The notes under the pieces: generated by a model | What the model was told of the DNA's origin: nothing | Database searches by the model: none | The model's input: the letters and a program-made list of their open reading frames with translations, nothing else | Made by a program: the position numbers and the translations under genes | Source: Romanomermis culicivorax | Taxonomy: Eukaryota > Nematoda > Enoplea > Mermithida > Mermithidae | Direction of reading: 5' to 3' | Length of the DNA stretch: 64,000 nt | NCBI GenBank assembly: GCA_963922205.1 | Contig: CAWUHX010000333.1 | Location: 271,665-335,664, forward strand | In this document: positions 22,884-33,122 of the stretch, in pieces | Layout of the letters: the number at the start of each line of letters is the position of its first letter | Numbering within the stretch: position 1 is the stretch's first letter

Positions 22884-23916
22884 CACTGTTTTTTTTTCCA
22901 CGAACTTTTTTCCACAAATGTGGAAAGGGGTCAAATTTTTTTTCCACATGTGGAAAAAATTTTTTTTCGTCTTAAAATCCGTTTTTTGGCTTAAAAATGC
23001 TCACAGACGCTTTATCGCACTGTTTTTGAGCTTTTTCAAGCCTTCCGGTGTTTTTAGAGAAGTTAATTCATTAAAATTGGAGAAAAATTGAAATGTTCGA
23101 CTTAAAAGCCTAATCTACAAGCGTTGTTGAACAAGTTTTGTAGCAAACTATCCAAGAGCATAATTGACTTGAATTACACAAGAAATCAATGGTCAAGTCC
23201 TCTCTGATGACAAGTGAAAGCCCAAAAAAATGGTACTTTCCGGCGCGTAGCGCCGGAAAATTTTTTGGGTATATTGACATTCTAGGATGCTGGAAAATCA
23301 TTTTTCCGAACATTTATTTCAAGAATTAGATTCCAATTTAGTGTTCAAGAGTCGTAATTTCTAGAATTTTACTTGAAAAATTTTAAAATCTGTAATTTAT
23401 TTGTAAACTCTCATGAACTTGGTCGAAAATATATGAGTAAGAAGAATATAAATTTCCGAAAGATATTTCCAAGAAGCTTTTGAATTGATTTTACGTTAGC
23501 AAAGAAATAATCGCATCATAAATCATAGAGACTTGACGTGTATTCATCTTTCTCAAAAGGAAAAAATGCGAATCTTCATTAAATATTATGATAAAATGTT
23601 GAAGATAACCAATTAAAACATGAGATACTACGTTTAAGATGATGAAAACTATTATAGATTAAGTGATAAATGAAGGTAGACATGATAAAAGCCGCGCCTG
23701 AACTACTTAATGAATAATGATGATTATTAAAGTTATTACCGGCGCGAAGCGCCGGAAAATTTTGAGATTATGACCTTCTAAAATGCACCAAAATGCATCT
23801 TTTCAATATGAAAACCCCAAATTTTTCTTCCACATTTGTGGAAAGACCTCAAAAATTTTTTCCACATTCCAGATTTTTTTTCCACATTATAGTGCAAATG
23901 TGGAAAAAAAACAGTG
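22884..23916. mobile_element. hAT-like element A (TTTCCACA word, two mini-hairpins)
   Basis: A 1033-bp element with inverted ends CACTGTTTTTTTTTCCAC and GTGGAAAAAAAACAGTG. The subterminal region repeats TTTCCACA and TGTGGAAA on both arms. Mini-hairpins lie at 23240-23256 and 23739-23755. Directly next to it is element B (from 23919). The pair as a whole is flanked by the 8-bp repeat TATAGCAG (22876-22883 and 24745-24752), as for hAT insertions. No transposase gene. Confidence 0.8.
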
Positions 23917-23918
23917 GA

Positions 23919-24744
23919 CAGTGTTTTTTTTGTGCCAAAACATGGTTTTTGGCACAAAAAAATTTGGGATGGCACAAAAAATTTTAAGCGTTTGTGCCAA
24001 TTGGCACAAAATTTTTGGCTGGTCAAACATTAAATTTCCTTGATTTTTAGACGTTCTGGGGCTGAAAATGCAAAAAATTTTCGGCGCTTCGCGCCGAGTC
24101 AACGACAATAGTATTTTCTATTCGTATATTTGACCCCAACGCGAACGATTTCTCTTCGAACAGTGTATTGGTATCGTTGCAGTAAACTTTATAGGCTGTC
24201 AATGACTGATGAATGAAAAGAAATTCTGGATACTCTCTGTTCATTCAGTCAGATTCGGATTTAAAAGTGAAATTCTTAGTTTTTGTGTTTGATTGATTCA
24301 AATAGAAAAATCGATGTCGTTGGTAATGGTAAAATGTTTCGACAGAAAATTTACTCAATTTTCGACTTTATTTTCTCTGGTCTTTACGTTGTTGTTATAC
24401 ATATTCATATTTGTAGCCAAAAATTGAATCAATTTGAATTTCCTGAACAATTCGAGAAGATTTTTTTGAATTTTCTCAGCATTCCATTTTTTTGAGTCGT
24501 CGTGTACTATTTACTTGCAATTTTTTCTTATCTCACTGACATGGTCAGCTGAAAAATAGGTTGGTCACGATTTTTACAAAAAATTAATGCGTTGAACGTT
24601 AACTTTTTATCAAACTATTGACATATAACTTTTCTGAATTTTTCAGTGTGTTTCTAGTGAATAAAAAATTTTTGTGCCATTGGCACAAATTTTTTTAGCC
24701 TTTTGTGCCAATTGGCACAAATGTCTGTGCACAAAAAAACGCTG
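23919..24744. mobile_element. hAT-like element B (GTGCCAATTGGCACAAA word)
   Basis: Starts CAGTGTTTTTTTTGTGCC and ends GTGCACAAAAAAACGCTG. Subterminal words are GTGCCAATTGGCAC, GGCACAAAAAA and their inverses on both arms. It has the same outer T-run design as element A but a different word. Contains a mini-hairpin at 24082-24096 in reverse orientation. The right edge abuts the target duplication TATAGCAG. Confidence 0.7.
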
Positions 24745-24906
24745 TATAGCAGGCACTATTAACTCACTGTTTTTTTTTCACGAACTTCTTTCCACAAATG
24801 TGGAAAGGGTTAAGGGGTCAAATTTTTTTCCACATGTGGAAAAAAATTTTTTTCGTCTTAAAATCCTCGTTTTTTTGCTTAAAAATGCTCACAGACGCTT
24901 TATCGC

Positions 24907-25080
24907 CATACCTGTAAGACCTCCGACCAGTTGGGGGGGGGGGGGTAGGAAAAAGTCGAAATTTTTCCCAAAGAAGGCCAAAAAACATATACTTTTTTGA
25001 AATTTTTTTTTCCAAACTGCGGGGGGGTTGGGGGGGGGAAATTTTTTTGGGTACAGGGTTGGCCACCAAGTACAGGTATG
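24907..25080. mobile_element. Family C MITE with 8-bp duplication
   Basis: 174 bp with perfect 10-bp inverted ends CATACCTGTA/TACAGGTATG and a G-run interior. Flanked by TTTATCGC on both sides (24899-24906 and 25081-25088). The uninterrupted host element has a single TTTATCGC at this place. Confidence 0.9.
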
Positions 25081-25603
25081 TTTATCGCACTGTTTTTGAG
25101 CTTTTTCAAGCTTTCCGGTGTTTTTAGAGAAGTTAATTCATTAAAATTTAAATTTTCGACTTGAAAGCCTAATCTACAAGTATTGTTGAACAAATTTTCT
25201 AGCAAACTATATAATTGACTTGAATTACACAAGAAATCAATGGTCAAGTTCTCTATGATGACAAGGGAAAGCCCAAAAAAGATGGTAATCTTTCCGGCGC
25301 AAAGCGCCGGAAACTTTTTTGAGAATATTGAAATTCTGGGATGCTGGAAAATCAATTTTCCGAACATTTATTTCAAGAATTAGATTCCAATTTTGTGTTC
25401 AAGAGTCGTAATTTCTAGAATTTTACTTGAAAAATTTTAACATCTGTAATTATAGAAAATTATATGTACAATTATATATTATAGATTGAGTGATAAATGA
25501 AGGTAGACATGATAAAAGCCGCGCCTGAGCTACTTAATAAATAATGATGATTATTAAAGTTATAGCCGGCGCGAAGCGCCGGAAAAGTTTCAGATTTGGA
25601 CCT

Positions 25604-27093
25604 ACACTGTTTTTTTTCCAGGAACTTTTTTCCACAAATGTGGAAAGGGGTCAAATTTTTTTTCCACATGTTGAAAAAAATTTTTTTCGTCTTAAAATCC
25701 TCGTTTTTTGGCTTTAAAGTGCTCACAGACGCTTTATCACACTGGTTTTGAGCTTTTTCAAGCCTTCCGGTGTTTTTAGAGAAGTTAATTCATTAAAATT
25801 GAAGAAAAAATTGAAATGTTCGCCTTTAAAGCCTAATCTACAAGCATTGTGGAACAAATTTTCTGACAAACTATCCAAGAGCATAATTGACTTTGAATTA
25901 CATGAGAAATCGATGGTCAAGTCCTCCATATACATGTAACGGAGCTCCAAGGTCTGGGGGGGGGGTTGGAGCACTTTTTTGGGGCCGGGGGGTCAGTAAT
26001 TCCCAAAATTTTGGGGGGAGGGGTCTCGAAGGAAAAAAAAATTCGATTTTTTTTCATGAAAAGTGTCCGAAAAACGGTTTAAAAAAGTAGTAATTTTTGT
26101 CTGAAAAATGATAAAATATGTACTTATGGCGCGAAGCGCCGAAAAAAATTGACGTTTTTGACCATTTTTGTTCAAAATTTGACATTTTCCATGAAAAAAT
26201 GACATTTTTCAGTATTTTTCCGACTGAAACTATGGGGGGTCCCTAGGGCTACCATATGGCTAGCCATAGGATTGGAAAATCCTGGGGGGGTCGCCCAATG
26301 GCTAGCCATATGGTCGACGATTTCTGGGGAGGGGGGTTCCCATAGCACTCCCCCCCCCCAATTACATGTATGAAGTCCTCTATGATGACAAGTGAAAGCC
26401 CAAAAAAGATGGTAATCTTTCCGGCGCGTAGCGCCGGAAAATTTTTTGGGTATATTGACATTCTGGGATGCTGTAAAATCAATTTTCCGAACATTTATTT
26501 CAAGAATTAGATTCCAATTTTGTGTTCAAGAGTCGTAATTTCTAGAATTTTAATTGAAAAATTTTAAAATCTGTAATTTATTTGTAAACTTTCATGAACT
26601 TGGTCGAAAATATATGAGTAAGAAGAGTATAAATTTCCGAAAGATATTTTTATGAAGCTTTTGAATTGATTTTACGTTAGCAAAGAAATAATCGCATCAT
26701 AAAGCATAGAGACTTGACGTATTGATCTTTCTCAAAGGAAAAAATGCGATTCTTTATTAAATATTATGATAAAATGTTGAAGATGACCAATTAAAACATG
26801 AGATACTACGTTAAGATGATGAAAAACTATTATAGATTAAGTGATAAATGAAGGTAGACATGATAAAAGCCGCACCTGAGCTACATAATGAATAATGATG
26901 ATCATTGAAGTTATAACCGGCGCGAGGCGCCGGAAAATTTTGAGATTTGGACCTACTAAAATGCACCAAAATGCATCTTTTCAATATGAAAAACCCAAAT
27001 TTTTCTTCCACATTTGTGGAAAGACCTCAAGAATTTTTTCCACATTCCAGACTTTTTTTCCACATTATAGTGCAAATGTGGAAAAAAACAGTG
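25604..27093. mobile_element. Element A copy inserted within element A
   Basis: Left end CACTGTTTTTTTTCCA, right end GTGGAAAAAAACAGTG. It interrupts the outer copy between GGACCTA and CCTAAAATGCACC, leaving CCTA on both sides. Mini-hairpins lie at 26421-26437 and 26917-26933. Contains the family C insertion 25927-26371. Confidence 0.75.
25927..26371. mobile_element. Family C element, longer form, with 8-bp duplication
   Basis: 445 bp, ends CATATACATGTAA and TTACATGTATG, with G-run and C-run subterminal blocks. Flanked by AAGTCCTC (25919-25926 and 26372-26379), which occurs once at the same place in the uninterrupted element A. Carries its own mini-hairpin at 26128-26140. Confidence 0.85.
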
Positions 27094-27774
27094 CCTAAAA
27101 TGCACCAAAATGCATCTTTTCAATATGAAAACCCCAAATTTTTCTTCTACATTTGTGAAAAGACCTCAAAAATTTTTTCCACATTCCAGATTTTTTTTCG
27201 ACATTATAGTGCAAATGTGGAAAAAAACAGTGCTATTAACAGTATACTGCAAATATAAAATATTATATTCGCCGTATCTGGCTAATAGACACTGTCAGTT
27301 TTTTCCTCAATATTCGACAATCGCCCATTTTTTAGGAATTTGTTTTGAAATTGAGGAAAGTTTTTTGATGGTCAATCTGACTGCCCTTTTGATCAGGTTA
27401 GGTTTCCTGTCTGGAACAGTGTTTTTTTACCAAAAACTTTTTCATTTGAGGAAAAACCCCAAAAATTTTTCTTCATGAGGAAAAATTAATTTTTTAGAGT
27501 TTCTTTGCTTAAAAATCGTTTAAAATCATTTCTGATGTGTTTTTTGAACGTTTCTTATTAACTTGCATCTTATTCCACCAAAAAACCAACATTTTTTTCA
27601 AAAATTTTAGAGCTATATGACTACCGTTTTTTCCTTATGGGGTGTTTTTTCGGCACTTCTGCAGTTTAGGTGGTACAGAAAAAAAATTTTTTTCTCAAAA
27701 TTTTTTTCATACTTTTTCGTGTCATATGGGTAATTCGATACTGCTGATCACGAACATGTTATTTTTTTCGGCTA

Positions 27775-27996
27775 AATTTTATAAGTGGGTTCCCGGCCTT
27801 CAGCCTAATTACTGTATATGAGTTGTTTGTTAATTTTGAGCATGGATTTCTGTGACTAGTGAGTAGACCTTTATTTTTCCTTTAAAATTTTCCTTAGGCT
27901 TAGTCTTAGGGTACAGCAGCTGCGCCTGAAGAGCGCAGCGCTGTTGAGGCTCTTCCAAACGATGTTGTTAGTTAAAATAGTATCAAGGGTCTAAAA
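27775..27996. repeat. Dispersed 220-bp repeat, copy 1
   Basis: Homologous to 30095-30313: both start near AAATTTTATAAGT.GGTTCCCGG, include TTAGGCTTAG hexamers and a CTGCGCC..GGCGCAG-type hairpin, and end near GTTAGTTAAAATAGTATCA. In copy 2 the hairpin is CTGCGCCC-GAA-GGGCGCAG, a perfect 8-bp stem. In copy 1 one pair is broken. Confidence 0.8.
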
Positions 27997-28043
27997 TGTA
28001 AAAACAAAAAATTGATGAAAAAACGAAAATTATAAAATCGCTA

Positions 28044-29191
28044 CAGGGCCGTGCGCAGAATTTTTTCATGGGGGGGCCGACTAGATTTTTTCGCTGAATA
28101 GCCCCAGAAAATGTTGATCTTACGCGGATATACTGTGTGCACAGAGATCCCCAAGGTCAGATTTTTAAGGTAGGGGTAAAGTTGAAAATTTTCTCGGGTA
28201 GTGTAGCTAAATGTCCACTAAACATGTGATTTTGTCTCAGAATTAGGCTACCAGTAATCAATTTTTAGGACGTTAGGTGGGGGTAATACCCCCTCATACC
28301 CCTCCCTATGGGGTAGTCTGTGTGTGCATCACTGTTTTTTTTCCACATGAGAACCGGACCCAAAGTTTTTTTTCCTCATTTTCCAAAAATTTTCCACATT
28401 TTAGAAAACGCTTATAATGTGGCTACGGATGCTTTTTTATGCATTTTAGGGGCATACCCAAGCATTTTGTTGTATTTGTAGTCAGAAACCTGCAAAAATG
28501 AGAAAAAAAATTGAGAAAATTCTGGTTATGTTAGTCAAAATGAGCTCATGAAGAATATATTGGTGTTCTATAGAATGGTCCGGCGCCGAGCGCCGGAAAA
28601 ATTTTTTGATTTTCACTTTTTAAAATGCTGGAAAATGAACTTTCATAACGTTGGGAAATAAATTAAAATCAGACTGATGAAGCGTAGTTTGCCTCCCATT
28701 CCGGCGCGGAGCGCCGGAAAAATTTTCGGGTTTTTGTATTCTAAAACGCTGAAAAATAAATCTCTCCATCAGATAATTCGTGAACAAATGTTTTGAAATC
28801 GCGTTCTAGAGTAATGTCTTCAATTTCCACCTTCAATAAACGCAAAAGTTCAGATTGCAAACGTTTAAAAAATTCCAATCATCGAGAGAGAAAATTGAGA
28901 GACTTGATGAAAAATCTCTATTTTCGGCGACATAATTGACTGTAAACGCTTAGAAAATGAAACGAGCTAACTTGATTGATAGAAACTGTTGAGCATTAAT
29001 TAGTAAATCGAAGTATATATGCTAACGGCCGCGCCTGATAGAATATAGTTATAATTATACCCATGACCGGCGCGAAGCGCCGGAAAATTTTGAGATTTTG
29101 ACCTTTTAAAGTCCACCAAAACGCATCTTTTCGGTTTAGAGTTACTGCCTCAATGGGGGGGGGGTCGCCCCCCCCCTTGTGCACGGCCCTG
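28044..29191. mobile_element. hAT-like element with CAGGGCCGTGC ends
   Basis: 1148 bp. Ends are CAGGGCCGTGCGCA (28044) and TTGTGCACGGCCCTG (29191), typical of hAT elements. Flanked by AATCGCTA (28036-28043) and AATCGCGA (29192-29199), an 8-bp target duplication with one change. G-run and C-run subterminal blocks are present. Inside are a repeat shared with 36549-36725, an element A-type end at 28330 and three mini-hairpins. No transposase. Confidence 0.8.
28140..28322. repeat. Repeat shared with a host-gene intron
   Basis: Homologous to 36549-36725, which lies in intron 3 of the tyrosyl-tRNA synthetase gene. Shared blocks are AGAGGTCCCCAAAGTCAGATT-like, GTGCAGCTAAATGT.CACTAAAC, TAGTGATCAATTTTTA and CCTATGGGG/AAGGCAGTCTG. 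Confidence 0.75.
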
Positions 29192-29328
29192 AATCGCGAT
29201 ATCTCGGGTAGTTTCACGATTTGGGTGAAAAGAATAACATATTCGTAATCAGCAGCACCCTTATATGACACGAAAAAATAAAAAAAAATTTCGGTGCCAC
29301 CTTAACTGCAGAAGTACCCTTTTTTCAT

Positions 29329-29596
29329 ACCTGTAATTGGGGGGAGGTTGGGGGTGAACCCCCACCCTCAACTTGGTCGAACACTATACCCAAATGTCGA
29401 GACCCCCACCCCCAACTTGGTCAACCCTATAACCAACCCCCCCCCCCCCAAACTCGGAAAAATTGGAAAAAAGTGGTTTTATTTGGCATTTTTTGGGGAA
29501 AATTTCGAAATTTTTCGACTTTTTTGGGGTTTTTTCGACTACCTTCCCCTAAATTTTGGGTATATCCTCCCCCCAACTGGTCCGACCTCTTACAAA
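29329..29596. mobile_element. Family C-related G-rich element
   Basis: Starts CATACCTGTAATTGGGGGG and ends CCCCCAACTGGTCCGACC followed by TCTTAC. Same end structure as the family C elements at 24907 and 31964-32090, but the right tip is diverged. Proline/threonine-rich frames through it are compositional. Confidence 0.55.
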
Positions 29597-30094
29597 ACGA
29601 CATAGAAAAAACGACCGCTTTTGCAATATTGGATTTGCGCTGAATTTTAATTATTTGATAATTTTTCTATATTATTCCAGTGCGTGGTTAGAAAATTTCA
29701 TTCTAGCTAATTCTTGTAGCTTTTAATTATCAAGATATTATGGATAAATGTTTGATGCAGTGTTGTCTTTTTGAGAATTTGACGAAAAGCAAGATTTTTC
29801 TCGGTTATTTTCCCAAAATCTTCTTGCGATCTTTAATAACATTTTGACATTTGTGTGATTAAAACATTTCGAAGTCAAGTGGGAATTCTTGCTGGTTGAA
29901 GAATGGAAATTCTTGGTTGCTTTCCTAGTTTTTGAATTCTAGTCTGCCCGACTGAAAATTCATTGAATTCACCGAAAAATTTAACCTTCGGTCTTGGAAA
30001 TAAAAGTTGAAAAGGTTCATTTTCCAGCGTTCTAAAATACCAAAATGCCGGAAAAATTTTCGGCGCTATGCGCCGAACTTTTCATTTTCTCGTC

Positions 30095-30313
30095 TAAATT
30101 TTATAAGTCGGTTCCCGGCCTTCAGCCTGATTATTGTATATGAGTGTTTCTTAATTTTGAGCATGGATTTCTGTGACTAGTGAGTAGACATTTATTTTTC
30201 CTTCAAAATTTTTCTTAGGCTTAGGCTTAAGGTACAGCATCTGCGCCCGAAGGGCGCAGTGCTGTTGAGGCTCTTCCAAATGAAGTTGTTAGTTAAAATA
30301 GTATCATGGGTCT
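30095..30313. repeat. Dispersed 220-bp repeat, copy 2
   Basis: Second copy of the repeat at 27775-27996. Contains TTAGGCTTAGGC, two exact nematode telomere-type hexamers, and a perfect CTGCGCCC-GAA-GGGCGCAG hairpin. Confidence 0.8.
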
Positions 30314-30340
30314 TAAAGAAATATAGTGTTTATTCTTTCT

Positions 30341-30412
30341 GGTGAAACTGTGTAGTGGTAAACGCATTAAGTCCATAGGCTGTGGACCAGGTTCGATTCT
30401 TGAAGTAGGTAG
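30341..30412 (+). repeat. tRNA-like SINE head
   Basis: An A-box-like TGTAGTGGTAAACGC and an exact B-box-like GGTTCGATTC lie 30-35 bp apart, with a five-base anticodon-type stem GTCCA/TGGAC around a 7-base loop between them. T33 is not conserved and the acceptor stem does not pair well, so this is probably a tRNA-derived SINE or decayed tRNA rather than a working tRNA gene. Confidence 0.45.
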
Positions 30413-30922
30413 GATTTTTCTGTAGTGACAAGGACTATGTGAGATGTGTGCAGATCTTATGCAAATGAGTTCCTGAATGCCATGAGCGCCTAGATTTTTG
30501 AACTAATCTGGATAGCTGGCATCTTGAGGAGTCCAAAAATGCCAGTTTGGACCATAATTTGGAAGGTAACCGACTTTTAAATAAATCCCATTTTCTCTTC
30601 AAAATTCAGAAAATTTGGTTTTAAAAGCCTAAAACCGACGCGAATCGAATGAAATGGAGGAAACTATGTAGCTTTTGGTCGTTTTTCCGACAAAACTGAG
30701 CTAATTTATTGATTTTAGAGTGAGCAACCAAAAGTTCTCCCCAAGTTGCACATTGCAACCTGGCCTGTGCGGAAAAAAAGCTAGTCAAGTTCATGTGGAA
30801 AAAAATTTGGGGTTTTCATGTAGAAAAAATGCGATTTGGTGCATTTTAAAAGGTCTAAATCTCAAGATTTTCCGGCGCGATCTTCAATAAGCATTAATTA
30901 TTTATTACCCGTTACCTGTTAT

Positions 30923-33122
30923 CAGGGGTTTTTTGTACATGACCCATTTGCACATGTACAAACGACGGTCAATATTTCATTTGTACAATTTGTACATAGC
31001 AAAAATAGGTATAAATAAGTAACCCGTGTTCCTCTATGTCATGGCCAAAGACTAATAACCAAATCAGCGTAATTTTCAAATTTTATTTATGACTGCAAAA
31101 AAATTCATTAAAATTGAATAAAAAATCGAAATTTTCGATTTTCAAGTCTAATTTACAAGCATTGTGGAACAATTTGTCTAGAAAACTATCCAATAGCTTA
31201 ATGAATTTGCATTAGATAATAAACCGATGGTTAATCCCTCCATGATGACAAGTGAAAGCGCAAAAAAGATGTGAATCTTTCCGGCGCGAAAAATTTTTGT
31301 GTATTGACCTTCGGCGACGCAGGAAAATCGATTTTCCAAACATTTATTTCAAGAATTAGATTTAAGTTTGGTGTTCAAAAGTCGTACTGTTTAGAATTTT
31401 ATTATTTGAAAAATTTTTAAACCAGTAATTTATTCATTAACTCTCATGAACTTGGCCGAAAAGATATGAGTGGAAGAGTAGAAATTTCTGAAAACTACTT
31501 CCATTCGAATTAATTTTACGTTAAAGAAGAAATAATTGCTTCAAAAAGTTTACAGACTTGACGTATTGATCTTTCTCAAGAAATGTTCCAATGAAAAACT
31601 GCGAATCTTCCTTAAATATCAAGATAAAATATTGAAGATTACCACATGAAACATGAGATAATGTACGTTTGAGATGATGAAAACAATTATACGTTAAATG
31701 ATAGGTGAAGCTGGACATTCTAAAAGCTGCATCTGAGCTAGGTAAAACATAATAATGATTATTAAAGTTGTAACCGGCGCGAAGCGCCAGAAAATTTTGA
31801 GATTATGAACTTCGAAAATGCACCAAAATGCATATTTTCTGTACCTTATCCCCAAAATTTTCTTCCTTAAACGGGTAAAGGGTCGTTTGTACATTTACAA
31901 AGGACTACCTCAATTTCGTTTGCCAAAAAAAAATTTCATTTGCCTCCGGCAAAAAAAAGCACTGCCTGTAATTGTGGAGGGTTGGGGGGGGACCCCCACC
32001 TCCAGCTTGGTCGCACCCTATATCCAAATGTCGGAACCGCCACCCCCCCCCCCCAAACTTGGAAAAATTTGGAAGAAATGGCTATTTTGGCCTTTTTGCC
32101 GGAGGCAAATGAAAGTTTTTGGGGGCAAACGAAATTGAGTTAGTCATTTGTACATATGTATACAAACGGCTCTTTCTCCATTTAGGGAAGAAAATTTTGG
32201 GGATAAGGTACAGAAAATGTGCATTTTAGAAGTTCATAATCTCAAAACTTTCCGGCACGGTTATAACTTTAATAATCATTATAATGTATTACCTATAGCT
32301 CGGACGCGGCTTTCAGAATGTCTACTTTCACCTATCATTAAATGTATAATAGTTTTCATAATCTTGAACGTATTATCTCGTGTTTCAAGTGGTAATATTC
32401 AATATTTTATCTTGATATTCAATGAAGATTCGCAGGTTTTCCTTGAAACATTTTTTGAGAACGATCAATACGTCAAGTCTGTAAACCTTTTAAAGCGATT
32501 ATTCCTTTCTTAACGTAAAATCAATTCGGAAGCTTCATGGCAGTAGTTTCCGGAAATTTCTACTCTTCCACTCGTATCTTTTCGGCCAAGTTCATGAGAG
32601 TTAACAAATAAATTACTGGTTTTAAAATTTTTCAAATAATGAGATTCTAAAAATTACGACTTTTGAACACAAAATTCGAATCTAATTATTAAAATAGATG
32701 TTTGGAAAATTGATTTTCCAGCATCGCAGAATGTCAATACACAAAAAAAATTTCCCGCGCTTCGCCCCGGAAAGATTAACATCTCTTTTGGGCTTTCACC
32801 TGTTATCATTTCACCTGTTAACCATCAATTTATTATTTAATGCAAATTCATTATGCTATTGGATAGTTTCCCAGAAAATTTGTTCCACAATGCTTGTAAA
32901 TTAGACTTGAAACTCTAGAATTTCAACTTTTTGCATGAATTTCTTTTCGTAGTCATAAATAAAATTTGAAAATTACACTGATTTGGTTATTAGTCTTTGG
33001 CGATGACCTAGAGGAACACAGGTTACTTATTTATGCCTATTGTTGCTATGTGCAAATTGTAAAAATGAAATATTGGCTGCCGTTTATACGTGTACAAATG
33101 GGTCATGTACAAAAAAACCCTG
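30923..33122. mobile_element. Large foldback: ~1-kb inverted arms around a GTAC-word element
   Basis: Left tip CAGGGGTTTTTTGTACATG, right tip CATGTACAAAAAAACCCTG. The arms 30923-31895 and 32150-33122 are inverted copies of each other along nearly their whole length, sharing for example CATTTGTACA words, the element A interior and GAAGATTACC. The centre holds a separate 231-bp element (31909-32139). Each arm also contains half of an element A body, so the palindrome was probably made by inverted duplication. Confidence 0.75.
31909..32139. mobile_element. Element with GGCAAA word at the centre of the foldback
   Basis: Perfect 16-bp inverted ends CTCAATTTCGTTTGCC and GGCAAACGAAATTGAG. Subterminal words TTTGCCTCCGGCAAAA and GCCGGAGGCAAATG. 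Its interior (31964-32090) is a G-run/C-run family C-like block. Confidence 0.8.

Larger units (their letters stand above)
24765..27232. mobile_element. hAT-like element A, second copy, carrying nested insertions
   Basis: Outer ends CACTGTTTTTTTTT at 24765 and AAAAAAACAGTG at 27232, flanked by CTATTAAC (24756-24763, plus one extra T, and 27233-27240). Within it are a 174-bp family C element (24907-25080) and a further element A copy (25604-27093), which itself contains another family C element (25927-26371). Removing the inserts restores colinearity with the copy at 22884-23916. Confidence 0.75.
23240..31790. repeat. GNA-triloop mini-hairpin family (13 positions)
   Basis: Palindromes of the form CCGGCGC-NNN-GCGCCGG occur at 23240, 23739, 24082, 25294, 25566, 26128, 26421, 26917, 28580, 28701, 29067, 30061 and 31774 (each 13-17 bp). 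A further copy is at 16425-16441. The stem is nearly constant, while the loop is GAA, GTA, GAG, GGA, AAA, CGA or TAT. Most are followed by GAAAATTTT. Truncated copies occur near 15672, 30868, 31283, 32252 and 32757. They sit inside otherwise different elements. Confidence 0.9.

Noticed and set aside
26947..27258. Repeated frames (MHLFNMK..) in several places around 23.8-27.3 kb
   Set aside because: They recur because element A is repeated; the frame is not kept between copies.
30361..30400. Functional tRNA gene
   Set aside because: T33 is missing and the acceptor stem is poor; a SINE head is more likely.
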